Shown here in pieces: positions 1 through 8,293 of a stretch of 64,000 bases of DNA. The notes under the pieces are model-generated. The model worked only from the letters and a program-made list of their open reading frames with translations. It made no database searches and was not told where the DNA came from. The translations under genes were made by a program, and so were the position numbers. Position 1 is the stretch's first letter. Each line of letters begins with the position of its first letter. The stretch lies in NCBI RefSeq assembly GCF_000178975.2, contig NC_015064.1:2728001-2792000 (forward strand), given 5' to 3'. The stretch is from Granulicella tundricola MP5ACTX9 (GTDB lineage: Bacteria > Acidobacteriota > Terriglobia > Terriglobales > Acidobacteriaceae).

Positions 1-10
1 CAAGTAATCG

Positions 11-57
11 CTCTTAGGCAGTATGCCTTAGAGCCAGTCGTCTATCGAGGCGATAGA
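11..57. promoter_or_regulatory. Two consecutive inverted repeats upstream of the first gene
   Basis: Positions 11-20 and 24-33 form a 10-bp stem with one T-T mismatch around a GTA loop. Positions 41-47 and 51-57 form a perfect 7-bp stem (TCTATCG/CGATAGA) around AGG. They lie about 125 bases before the likely start of the first gene. They may be operators, a leader structure or the tail of a gene to the left; no run of T follows, so a standard terminator is not supported. Confidence 0.45.
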
Positions 58-183
58 ACTAAGCCATGTTGCTGGCACAACTTGAGAAAGCTGCCTATGC
101 TCACGTTAGTTCACCGACATGAGTACCAAACAAACATGACGTGCGGCAACGCATGCGCGCGGACTTACGTCTTGAGGGATGCG

Positions 184-1278
184 ATGGCACAGACACAGAC
201 ACCAGCTTACAACCCGGCGTTGAACGGTATTCCACAATCACCCAGCGGACGCCCCTATCCCAACGGCAATCCAGCCGATTCACTGAATCCGGCAGCCGCA
301 AAGAACACGGACTCCTGCATGCCGCTTCACCCCACCGGCCCGGTCATCCACAACTACCACTGCGAAGGGTCAGCGCCCGGCACGCTGGGCTTCCGCTGGA
401 TCTTTGGTTCGGTCATCGCGGCTCGCAATAAAGACCCGCGCATCCAGGTGATGCAGTACAACGAAGACACCTACCTCATGCGAGAGAACATCTGCGTGAA
501 TTGGGAAGGCCCATTTACCTATCTGCTCTTTGGTAACAAGGGTGCGTTGCTGATCGACACCGGCGCGACCCCGCAGGCAGAGTGGTATCCACTGCGCAAG
601 ACGGTCGATGACATCATCACGCGCTGGGCCAGGGCTCGCGGCAGAAGCAATGTGCCCTTGACGGTCGTGATGACCTCTGGAGAGGACATTGCACAGAATC
701 AGGGACTTGCACAGTTTGCCGGGCGGCCGAATACGACGCTCGTACCGAAGCCTCTGCATGAGATGAAGGCGTTCTACAAGCTGAATGCGTCCTGGCGAAA
801 GGGGATTGGAAAGATCGACCTCGGGGACCGAGTCATCGATGTGCTTGCGACGCCTGGGACCCACAAGGATGGCGTCAGCTTTTATGACCCCTACTGCGAC
901 TTCCTCTTTACTGGTGATCTTTTGTATCCGGGAAAGATACAAATCAGTAACGACAAGGATTTCGTCGCATCCCTTGAGCGCCTGAAGCAGTGGAAGGATA
1001 CGCACCCGGTCAAGTGGGTCCTTGGCGGCCACGTCGAGATGCAGTTCCTTCCGGGCAAGGCCTATCCGCGGTTCTACACCTATAAACCTTACGAACGACT
1101 GCTCCCCATGGAGCCTCCGCTGATCGATGAGGCTCTGGCCGCCGCGAAAGAAATCGTGGGCAAGGAGACCGTCCTCGTGCGTGTCGATTTTCAACTCCTC
1201 AACCGCGTAAGTCCGGATCAGAAGACGCTCGACTTCCCTGCCGGCGTCCCCAATATCACGGGTCCGCGAGCGTTCTAG
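184..1278 (+). CDS. MBL-fold protein with a degenerate metal site
   Basis: A 364-residue protein related to the next gene across most of its length, including matching segments such as GGHVEM here and GCHVEM there. It has the metallo-beta-lactamase fold layout: IDTG near residue 124, TPGTH, TGD and GGHVEM. Where the paralogue has HLHADH, this protein reads TSGEDI at about residues 164-169, so the main zinc motif is gone and hydrolase activity by the usual mechanism is doubtful. The ATG at 184 is chosen because GAGGG sits 7 bases upstream; an upstream in-frame TTG at 82 adds residues with no recognisable feature. No convincing signal peptide is seen. It may be a regulatory or binding partner of its neighbour. 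Confidence 0.8.
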   Translation: MAQTQTPAYNPALNGIPQSPSGRPYPNGNPADSLNPAAAKNTDSCMPLHPTGPVIHNYHCEGSAPGTLGFRWIFGSVIAARNKDPRIQVMQYNEDTYLMRENICVNWEGPFTYLLFGNKGALLIDTGATPQAEWYPLRKTVDDIITRWARARGRSNVPLTVVMTSGEDIAQNQGLAQFAGRPNTTLVPKPLHEMKAFYKLNASWRKGIGKIDLGDRVIDVLATPGTHKDGVSFYDPYCDFLFTGDLLYPGKIQISNDKDFVASLERLKQWKDTHPVKWVLGGHVEMQFLPGKAYPRFYTYKPYERLLPMEPPLIDEALAAAKEIVGKETVLVRVDFQLLNRVSPDQKTLDFPAGVPNITGPRAF

Positions 1279-1329
1279 TCTCACCCTGAGCAATATGTAA
1301 CAGTTACTGTCCGCAAAGGAAATGCCACT

Positions 1330-2361
1330 ATGCAACTCGATCGTAGAAACTTCCTCGCGCTTCCTGTTCTATCTTTTGTGGTGCCTGCGGCGAACGCCCT
1401 GATGAACTCGGAGAATGGATTGGTCTCGCCAGCCGCACCCGCTTTTGTCGGTCCCGTCGACTTTAGGCAGAATGTACCAGCGCCAGGCACATTTCCCGCA
1501 AAGTGGATCTGCGGCTCGGAATCAGCCATGGACAACACCGATCCACCCGTCCAGGTACATTGGTACAACGAGCACACGGCGGTCCTACGGCAGAACAAAT
1601 GCTATAGCTACGAAGCCCCGTTCATGATGCTCTACTTCGGCAATGAACGCGTCCTCATGATCGACCAGGGCTTCAACTCCTTGCGCTCGGACTGGCCGCT
1701 GCGTGACGTCGTTGACGATTGCATCGACACCTGGGCGAAGAAGCATGGACACAAAGCTGAGGACCTTGAACTGCTCCTTGCTTTCAGCCACCTGCATGCC
1801 GATCACTACGCCGCGCAGAACGAGTTCGTCGACCGCCCCAACACACGCATCATGGGCCTGACGCATGAGGAGATGGTCGGCTTCTGGGGCATGACTCACT
1901 ATCCTGAGCAGCGCGTGGTGCTCGACCTGGGCGGCCGTGAGATCTGGATCTGGGGCAGCCCCGGCCACGTCATGAGCGAGTTCGCCTACTACGACACCTA
2001 CACGCAGATCCTCTATACCGGTGATATGTTCTATCGCGGCCGCTGCTACATCAGCTTCTGGCAACCATGGTTCGACAGCATGACCCGGCTTATCAAGTTT
2101 CTCGACGACGGCCACCCCGTCACTCACATCGTGGGCTGCCATGTGGAGATGGGCAGCAAGGGCGAGGACTACCCCTACGGCGTCACCTGGCAGCCTGAGG
2201 AAGCGCCGTGGCAGCTCACCGTTGCAGAGTTGCGCCACGCCTACGAGATCGCCAAGACGATCACCAAGCCCGGCATCTACTTCACCGGCGGCGTCTACCT
2301 CTGCAATCAGACGCGAGGCACCACGACCATCGACAAGAATCCTTACGCCTATGAGACCTAG
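1330..2361 (+). CDS. Exported MBL-fold metallo-hydrolase
   Basis: A 343-residue metallo-beta-lactamase-fold hydrolase. It keeps the full zinc motif H154-x-H156-x-D158-H159, followed by SPGH, YTGD and GCHVEM. The N-terminus DRRNFLALPVLSFVVPAANA resembles a twin-arginine signal, which would carry a folded metalloprotein to the periplasm. The ATG at 1330 has AAGGA about 9 bases upstream. It starts 51 bases after its metal-motif-deficient paralogue, so the two are probably co-transcribed. The substrate cannot be read from sequence; ester, lactone or thioester hydrolysis are typical for the superfamily. It converges with the FAD oxidase gene only 7 bases downstream. Confidence 0.85.
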   Translation: MQLDRRNFLALPVLSFVVPAANALMNSENGLVSPAAPAFVGPVDFRQNVPAPGTFPAKWICGSESAMDNTDPPVQVHWYNEHTAVLRQNKCYSYEAPFMMLYFGNERVLMIDQGFNSLRSDWPLRDVVDDCIDTWAKKHGHKAEDLELLLAFSHLHADHYAAQNEFVDRPNTRIMGLTHEEMVGFWGMTHYPEQRVVLDLGGREIWIWGSPGHVMSEFAYYDTYTQILYTGDMFYRGRCYISFWQPWFDSMTRLIKFLDDGHPVTHIVGCHVEMGSKGEDYPYGVTWQPEEAPWQLTVAELRHAYEIAKTITKPGIYFTGGVYLCNQTRGTTTIDKNPYAYET

Positions 2362-2368
2362 GCGCGGG

Positions 2369-3721
2369 TCAACCCAGTAGATCCTTGAAGTAAGCGTTGA
2401 GGAGACGGTCCGTTGGATCGTAGCTGCGTCGTGTCTGCTGCATCGTCGTAAGCCTGTCGCCATAGGCCTTTTGAACGATTGCCGGTGTCAGGCCATAGGT
2501 CTGGTTCAACAACGGAACACCATTCCGATCGCTGCAGAACTGGTTGTAGGCCGCCAGAAAATCAACCCAGCCATCGTTCGCGGTGGACACCGGATCGATC
2601 GTCATCACGGGCCCGTTGTACGAGTACGACAGCAGCGATTGCTGATCCTGCATGATCCAGTAACCCACATACAGCAGGTTTGAACGATAGCCCTTCTCGT
2701 TGTAGTAATCCTTCACGAACTTGAAGAAGTCCGAGATACAGACAGCATAGTCCGCCTCCGGAAACGCGAAGAGGCTGAAGGTATACCGGCTGTCATCGGA
2801 GACTGGCGGATAGTGAATGATCTGGTCGCCCGGTATCGTGTAATCCCCGCACACCAGGTTCTCAAGCTGAAAACGCCAGGTCGCGTTGAAGCCATCGAGG
2901 ATGCCGTACCTAATCTTGGGTATGGAGATATTCTGCGACACGTCATGGCCAAACTTCGGTCCGGCGGAGCCCCAGAAGTGGTTCCGCAGCCCCCACGCAC
3001 AATGGTCTGGGTCACCCGTTGCGCCTGGGTTGTACTTACGAAACTCGATCGTGATCTTGTTGTCGAAAGGAAAGATGTAATAGAACATCGATTCGCCGCG
3101 CGCCTTCAACTCAGGCAGCCTGGCGATGAAATCCTCCAACTCAAAGGTCTCGTGATGGACGGCCATAGGCAGAAGCGCGCGAATCTTATAAGTGACCTCA
3201 TAGACGATTCCACATGTGCCGTAAGAGCAACGCATCTTCTTCATGAGATCGGGCTGATCTGCCTCGGTCACTTCAAGCAGATCACCGCTGGGCAGCACCA
3301 TCTTCATCCCGGTCACATAAGAACCCACCTGGCCGTACTCTCCAGGCATGGAAGCGTCTTTGGTCCCCGCACACGCAGCGCTGCCGGAAGAGAGACTCCC
3401 AATCTCCGTATTCACATAAAACATCAGGTTCTTCGCTTCGAGCATCTTCGCCAGGTCAAGGTGAATCGCACCCGCCTCAACCGTCAGCGTGTCGTCGCCG
3501 ACATTCAAAACCTTGTTCATCTTCATGCGGATCAGCGTGCCGCCATCAGCCACACCGCACGGTGACGTGGAGTGATTGGAGCCCACCACTCGTACCGGCG
3601 ATGGGTACTGAACCGGGTCCTTCAGTACGCGCACAATGTCATCAACCGAGTTGGCATCCACTACCACCAGCGGATGCGACACAATATTTCCGAACCAGTT
3701 CGTCACCGTTATCTCTGCCAT
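2369..3721 (-). CDS. FAD-linked oxidase (VAO/PCMH type)
   Basis: A 450-residue flavoprotein of the vanillyl-alcohol oxidase / D-arabinono-lactone oxidase type. The N-terminal FAD-binding domain contains VVGSNHS with His50 where family members often carry a covalent 8-alpha-histidyl FAD. It is followed by VEAGAIHLDLAKML and a GSLSSGSAACAGTKD segment that matches the PCMH-fold pyrophosphate-binding loop. The C-terminal half is the substrate domain and gives no clear specificity. No signal peptide is seen. The ATG at 3721 has GAGGA 5 bases upstream. It is transcribed toward the two MBL genes and away from the cytochrome gene, so the cluster is not one operon. Sugar-lactone or alcohol oxidation is the family's usual role; the substrate here is unknown. 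Confidence 0.75.
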   Translation of the reverse strand: MAEITVTNWFGNIVSHPLVVVDANSVDDIVRVLKDPVQYPSPVRVVGSNHSTSPCGVADGGTLIRMKMNKVLNVGDDTLTVEAGAIHLDLAKMLEAKNLMFYVNTEIGSLSSGSAACAGTKDASMPGEYGQVGSYVTGMKMVLPSGDLLEVTEADQPDLMKKMRCSYGTCGIVYEVTYKIRALLPMAVHHETFELEDFIARLPELKARGESMFYYIFPFDNKITIEFRKYNPGATGDPDHCAWGLRNHFWGSAGPKFGHDVSQNISIPKIRYGILDGFNATWRFQLENLVCGDYTIPGDQIIHYPPVSDDSRYTFSLFAFPEADYAVCISDFFKFVKDYYNEKGYRSNLLYVGYWIMQDQQSLLSYSYNGPVMTIDPVSTANDGWVDFLAAYNQFCSDRNGVPLLNQTYGLTPAIVQKAYGDRLTTMQQTRRSYDPTDRLLNAYFKDLLG

Positions 3722-4033
3722 GGGTTCCTCTTCTAAATCAGTAAGCTGACTTACAGGCGCACAGACACAAAGCCTCAGAAGCCTGTATCGATCAAATTTT
3801 CCGTTGGGATTGGCCCGGGGCCTTGGGGACGTGTGGATGGCCGGATAAAGATGCGCGTGAGCAGAGAGCCCAACCTTCGCATCGGGAGGAATTTAGCAGC
3901 GCACAAATCTAAAGTCAAGCCAACAAACGGACTGTATGCTATTCTCACTCACGTCATCGCCAACACCCTCGTCATGGAGTGATGGTCTGCCACTGCAGTT
4001 CGGGCCCCGCAAGAAATCTTCGGAGGTCACCCT
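3722..4033. other. Divergent intergenic region between FAD oxidase and cytochrome genes
   Basis: 312 bases without a credible gene. It must carry the promoters of both divergent genes. No convincing -35/-10 pair or operator could be picked out by eye. The only firm element is TCGGAGGT just before the ATG at 4034, a good ribosome binding site. Confidence 0.5.
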
Positions 4034-6094
4034 ATGCGTGCCGGCCGCGTCCTCGTCTTTACAACTCTGCTTCTGCTTCTCACCGCATCCCTTGGCGCTC
4101 ATCTGCATCGCACCCGCGCGCAGACCGGCTACGTCTGTCCGGACGGCTCAACGAACTGCTACCAGATGAGCTACGTCGGCCTCACTGACCTGCAACGCCA
4201 AGGCCGCGATACCTGGTACTTCTGGACCGGCGGCGACCGCAACCCGGGCGGCACCAACGTCGTCGGCGACCAGGCGCTCTGGCGTCACATTGCCACTGAA
4301 ACTCACGGCCAGTTCGACCTCATCCAGTCCATTGACTCGCGTCACCGTGGCCAGCGCTTCAAGCAGTTCGGCATCATCAGCGACCCGGATTGCAGGAAGG
4401 CCTCCGCACCCGATCAGTACGGTCTCTGGATCGACGATTGCACCAGCATCAACACGCCTCCGCTCGGACCCGCCTTTGGCAAATCGGCAGGCATCATCGG
4501 CCTGCGCATCTTCCCCAATCCCAACTTCGATCCGAAGAAGTGGAACGTTGATGCCTATCGCAAAGACGCCGCATCGGTTGAGCCGCCGTACCTCGTCGGC
4601 ATGACGTGCGCCATGTGCCACGTCGGCTTCAATCCCCTGCATCCACCGGCAGATCCCGAGAACCCGCAGTGGCATAACCTCAACCCAGGCATCGGCAACC
4701 AGTACTTCCGCGAGCAGATCTTCAGCGCCGCCAAGTTTCCCATGACGCAGTCGCTCCAGCCCAACGACTTCCGCTGGCAACTCGCACACAGCGAACCCGC
4801 AGGCACGTCGGAGACCTCGCAGGTCGCCACCGATCACATCTTCAATCCAAACACCATCAACCACATTGCGTACATCAACGATCGCCCCACACACGCTGAG
4901 GTTACAGCGGACGGCGTTCATCGCAATGTGTATCACATCCTCAAAGACGGTTCGGACTCCGTAGGCTCGGCCTGCCTGGACGATCCCACGCCGCACCCCG
5001 GCCAGGATGACACTGCCTGCGCCGCCTTGCGCGTGTATATCAACATCGGCGTCTGCGCCAACATCTGGACCACGTTGCAGGACCCCATCTACGGCCTGCA
5101 ACGCCCGCAGTCAGCCTTCGATCCCAAGCAGGCGCGTCTCGATCCCAACTGCAACCAGGGCTGGACTGACACCGAAGCTCGCATGGGCGGGCTCGAATCC
5201 TTCCTCCGCACGCTTGCTCCCCTGCATCTTGCCGATGCCGATAACGGCCAGGCCTATCTCCCCAAAGACACCGCCGTCCTCACGCGAGGCAAGGCAGTCT
5301 TCGCCGAGCAATGCGCCTCATGCCACTCCAGTAAGCGGCCGCCCGCGGACAACGCGACCACGCAGGCAGAGTGGTTTCGCCAGGCAGTCATGGCAGACGA
5401 TTTCCTACAGAAGAACTATCTCTCCGACGACGCACGCCATCCCATCTCAGAGATCAAGACCAACAGCGCTCGAGCCATGGGAACCAACGCGACGGCCGGC
5501 CACATCTGGGCCAACTTTTCATCCGATACCTATAAGCAACTTCCACCGGTACATATTGACGGCCTCGTCGATCCCTTCCACACCAGCTTGAAGCTCCTGC
5601 CCTTTGAAGCCACCGGCGGTCGCGGCTACTACCGCACGCCGAACCTGGCCAACATCTGGGCCACCGCGCCCCTGCTCCACAACAACTCCGTCGGCCTCTA
5701 CAACGGAGACCCCTCCGTCGCGGGCAGGCTCGCAGCGTATCAGGATGCGATGGAGAAGCTGCTCTGGCCGGAGCGCCGCCCCGGCGTCAAATCCATCCAG
5801 CGCACCAGCCAGGCGAGCAAGTTCTTCTACGAGGAAGGCGGCTCGGTCTGCATCGCCAAAGGCACACCCGTCTCGCTTATCGCGAACGTAGACGTCGTCA
5901 CGCCGGAGCACTTCCGCAAGGATGATTTCTTCACGCGCTTCTTCTGCAAGGTCACCGGCACCGGCCATCTCAATGCCCTGTTCCTGCTGGCCGATAACGC
6001 GCCAGACTTCGTCCAGGATCGCGGCCACACCTTCGGCGCGGAGCTCCCGGACGCAGACAAGAAGGCGCTCATCGAGTACATGAAGCTCTTCTAG
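4034..6094 (+). CDS. Di-haem c-type cytochrome, RoxA/RoxB rubber-oxygenase-like
   Basis: A 686-residue exported protein with a signal peptide (hydrophobic core TTLLLLLTASLGA). It has two haem c attachment motifs, CAMCH at 192-196 and CASCH at 427-431. Size and motif positions match the RoxA/RoxB rubber oxygenases and their MauG-related relatives (about 680 residues, two haems near 190 and 390-430). They do not match the shorter bacterial di-haem peroxidases of about 350 residues. RoxA cleaves poly(cis-1,4-isoprene) with oxygen; whether this homologue acts on an isoprenoid polymer is inference. The ATG has an excellent RBS. The protein would work in the periplasm or outside the cell. The dienelactone-hydrolase-like gene follows after 27 bases on the same strand. 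Confidence 0.7.
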   Translation: MRAGRVLVFTTLLLLLTASLGAHLHRTRAQTGYVCPDGSTNCYQMSYVGLTDLQRQGRDTWYFWTGGDRNPGGTNVVGDQALWRHIATETHGQFDLIQSIDSRHRGQRFKQFGIISDPDCRKASAPDQYGLWIDDCTSINTPPLGPAFGKSAGIIGLRIFPNPNFDPKKWNVDAYRKDAASVEPPYLVGMTCAMCHVGFNPLHPPADPENPQWHNLNPGIGNQYFREQIFSAAKFPMTQSLQPNDFRWQLAHSEPAGTSETSQVATDHIFNPNTINHIAYINDRPTHAEVTADGVHRNVYHILKDGSDSVGSACLDDPTPHPGQDDTACAALRVYINIGVCANIWTTLQDPIYGLQRPQSAFDPKQARLDPNCNQGWTDTEARMGGLESFLRTLAPLHLADADNGQAYLPKDTAVLTRGKAVFAEQCASCHSSKRPPADNATTQAEWFRQAVMADDFLQKNYLSDDARHPISEIKTNSARAMGTNATAGHIWANFSSDTYKQLPPVHIDGLVDPFHTSLKLLPFEATGGRGYYRTPNLANIWATAPLLHNNSVGLYNGDPSVAGRLAAYQDAMEKLLWPERRPGVKSIQRTSQASKFFYEEGGSVCIAKGTPVSLIANVDVVTPEHFRKDDFFTRFFCKVTGTGHLNALFLLADNAPDFVQDRGHTFGAELPDADKKALIEYMKLF

Positions 6095-6121
6095 CCACCC
6101 CATTGCGCTACCATCGAACGC

Positions 6122-6880
6122 ATGGTCATCATCAACGGCGAATTCGTCGAACTCGAAACTCCCAGCGGCCCCATGCGCACGCACATCGTGCGCCCAGCCG
6201 CGCCGGGCCGCTACCCCGCCATCCTCTTCTACTCGGAGATCTTCCAGATCACTGCGCCCATCCGCCGCACCGCCGCGATGCTCGCGGGCCATGGCTACAT
6301 CGTCGCCATGCCGGAGGTTTATCACGAGTACGAGCCCGCCGGCAGCATCCTGGCCTACGACCAGGCCGGCTCAGACCGTGGCAACTTCCTCAAGACCCAC
6401 AAGCCCGTCGCGGCGTATGACGCCGACACCCGCGCCATGATCGACCATCTCGTCGCTCGCCCCGACTGCACCGGTAAGATCGGCGCGATGGGCATCTGCA
6501 TGGGAGGCCATCTCGCCTTCCGCGCCGCGTTCAATCCGGAGATCGCCGGCACCGTCTGCTTCTACGCCACGGACATTCATACCGGCACGCTCGGTGAAGG
6601 CAAGCACGACGACTCCTTCGCCCGCGCCGCAGAGATCAAGGGCGAGCTCTTCATGGCCTGGGGCCGCCAGGACCCGCACGTCTCCACCGAAGGCCGCATG
6701 AAGCTGCTCGCACGCCTCAACGAGCTCAACACCCTGCTCAACTGGCATGAGGTCAACGGAGCCCATGCCTTCCTGCGCGACGAAGGCGTCCGCTACGACC
6801 CCGAACACGCCCACGCCATGATGTCGTTGACCTATGACTTCTTCCACCGCAAGCTAGGCCAGGGAGACCTGCCCGTCTAG
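6122..6880 (+). CDS. Dienelactone hydrolase family protein
   Basis: A 252-residue alpha/beta hydrolase of the dienelactone hydrolase family. The Cys-Asp-His triad is visible: C126 in GICMGG, D184 in GRQDPH and H215 in GAHAF, and E39 in SEIF matches the family's conserved glutamate. No signal peptide, so it is cytoplasmic. It lies 27 bases after the di-haem cytochrome gene on the same strand and is likely co-transcribed, which fits a role on a carbonyl or lactone product of an oxidation. That link is inference. No strong Shine-Dalgarno precedes the ATG, consistent with translation coupled to the upstream gene. Confidence 0.8.
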   Translation: MVIINGEFVELETPSGPMRTHIVRPAAPGRYPAILFYSEIFQITAPIRRTAAMLAGHGYIVAMPEVYHEYEPAGSILAYDQAGSDRGNFLKTHKPVAAYDADTRAMIDHLVARPDCTGKIGAMGICMGGHLAFRAAFNPEIAGTVCFYATDIHTGTLGEGKHDDSFARAAEIKGELFMAWGRQDPHVSTEGRMKLLARLNELNTLLNWHEVNGAHAFLRDEGVRYDPEHAHAMMSLTYDFFHRKLGQGDLPV

Positions 6881-6921
6881 CCTTCCGCAGTCCTGGTCAA
6901 GCCGCAGCGAGTCTCGTGCGG

Positions 6922-7332
6922 CTACCGCCAGCTAACCGCCAGATGCCACCGCAGCCCGCGGTCCTCAGTCTTCCGAAGCACCCGCGCATACTCCTTCAAC
7001 TCATCGAGCACCATCGGCCCTTCACTGCCCAGCTTGTGCGGCTCCTCTGCCAGCGCGTCCACCAGCGCATCGATCGTCGTCAGCCCTTCAGCCCCGCCAT
7101 ACCACTGCGGAGGCGGCAGCCGCTTGATCAGCTCTTCGTTCCCCGCGCCCTCTTCAATCAGCAGCGACATGGAGTTCTCATCCGCCGAGAAGTACTCGAT
7201 CAGCGGCTTCACGCCCAGCGAGAGCGCCAGCCGCTCCAGCGAGTCCTCATGCCGCGCCAGCAGCCTGCCGTTGACGAAGATGTCGAAGCCCGGGTCTTCC
7301 CCTTCGACCACGATGTAAAGCGAAGCAGCCAT
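6922..7332 (-). CDS. Conserved hypothetical protein, small and soluble
   Basis: A 136-residue acidic protein without signal peptide or membrane segment. Its start (IVVEGEDPGFDIFVNGRLLARH) suggests a small alpha/beta domain, and the later segment (PPPQWYGGAEGLTTIDALV) looks conserved in style. I do not recognise the family with confidence. It is the last gene of the minus-strand series that starts at rpsO, 25 bases after the membrane-protein gene, and converges with the dienelactone hydrolase gene. Confidence 0.6.
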   Translation of the reverse strand: MAASLYIVVEGEDPGFDIFVNGRLLARHEDSLERLALSLGVKPLIEYFSADENSMSLLIEEGAGNEELIKRLPPPQWYGGAEGLTTIDALVDALAEEPHKLGSEGPMVLDELKEYARVLRKTEDRGLRWHLAVSWR

Positions 7333-7357
7333 ACGCAGAGTGTATGCCTGGACCCTG

Positions 7358-8293
7358 TTAATCCGCGCCCCTCAACTTCACCGGAGAACCCTCGGAGTCA
7401 GCCTTGGAGGCTAACCCAGCAGCTCCGCGCAGCAGCAGCCACACCGCCGCCGCCATCAACACCGCACCCAAAGCCGTATACCAACTCACGCTCGGATGCA
7501 GCACGATGAAGCTCTCGACGATCGTGATCAGCAGTACCAGGAAGTACCGCACAACGAAGCCCACCGGAGGCATCTCCCGCAGCAGCCACACGGCCAGCAC
7601 AAGCAGCGGCCCATCGACGAACACCGCAATCGCCGCCTCCACCAGCAGCCCACGCCCATCCATCTGTGCCAGCCCCCGCCAGTCGGATGAAGCGGCCACG
7701 CCGCTCAGCACCGCGATCACGCCACTCACAACCGCAGTCGCCGCCATGATGCCCGTGCCGCGCAGCAGCGCATGAACCCGCACCGTGGCGATCCCCGCGA
7801 GCACAGCCCCGGCCACCAGCGCGCCCAGCCAGACCTTCCCGGCCACGGACGGCGGCATCGTAAACGGAATCATCAACCCCGCCCCTGCGAGCCCCGCCAG
7901 CGCCGGCCCCAGCAGCCCCCTGGCCCCATCGTCCACGCCAAAGCCACTCGCCTGCTGTGCGACCACGAACACCACCACCACCGGCACCAGCAGAAACACC
8001 AGCGTCTCGCTCAAGCTGGTCACCGCGCCCGCAGCCCCGTTGATCAGCAGATCCGGCAGCACGAACACCAGCGCCGCCGCCCCTGCAATCTCCAGCCAAT
8101 CCATCAGGCTCTTACCGGCCCAACCCTCTCGCCGCTGCACAGCCCACGCAGCGAAGATCAGCACCAGCAGCCCATGATGCATCGCCTCCCGCACCAGCGA
8201 GGTTACTGGCGCAGGCACAGCTTGCTCCAGGAGCCAGCGAGACCCTGCGAGAAAACAAAACAGCCCAAACCCCAGCCAGACCTTGCGCCGCAT
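7358..8293 (-). CDS. Multi-pass integral membrane protein of unknown function
   Basis: A 311-residue protein made almost wholly of hydrophobic helices, about nine or ten, rich in Ala, Val, Leu and Gly; basic residues at both ends. The start is set at 8293 because this ATG overlaps the stop of the upstream hydrolase gene (TAATG), which signals translational coupling. A longer in-frame version starting at 8353 would run into that gene. The number of helices recalls small drug/metabolite-type transporters, but no diagnostic motif is present and function is not assigned. Confidence 0.65.
   Translation of the reverse strand: MRRKVWLGFGLFCFLAGSRWLLEQAVPAPVTSLVREAMHHGLLVLIFAAWAVQRREGWAGKSLMDWLEIAGAAALVFVLPDLLINGAAGAVTSLSETLVFLLVPVVVVFVVAQQASGFGVDDGARGLLGPALAGLAGAGLMIPFTMPPSVAGKVWLGALVAGAVLAGIATVRVHALLRGTGIMAATAVVSGVIAVLSGVAASSDWRGLAQMDGRGLLVEAAIAVFVDGPLLVLAVWLLREMPPVGFVVRYFLVLLITIVESFIVLHPSVSWYTALGAVLMAAAVWLLLRGAAGLASKADSEGSPVKLRGAD

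Noticed and set aside
4034-6094. Calling the cytochrome a di-haem cytochrome c peroxidase
   Set aside because: Twice the usual length, and haem spacing of about 235 residues fits Rox-type proteins better.
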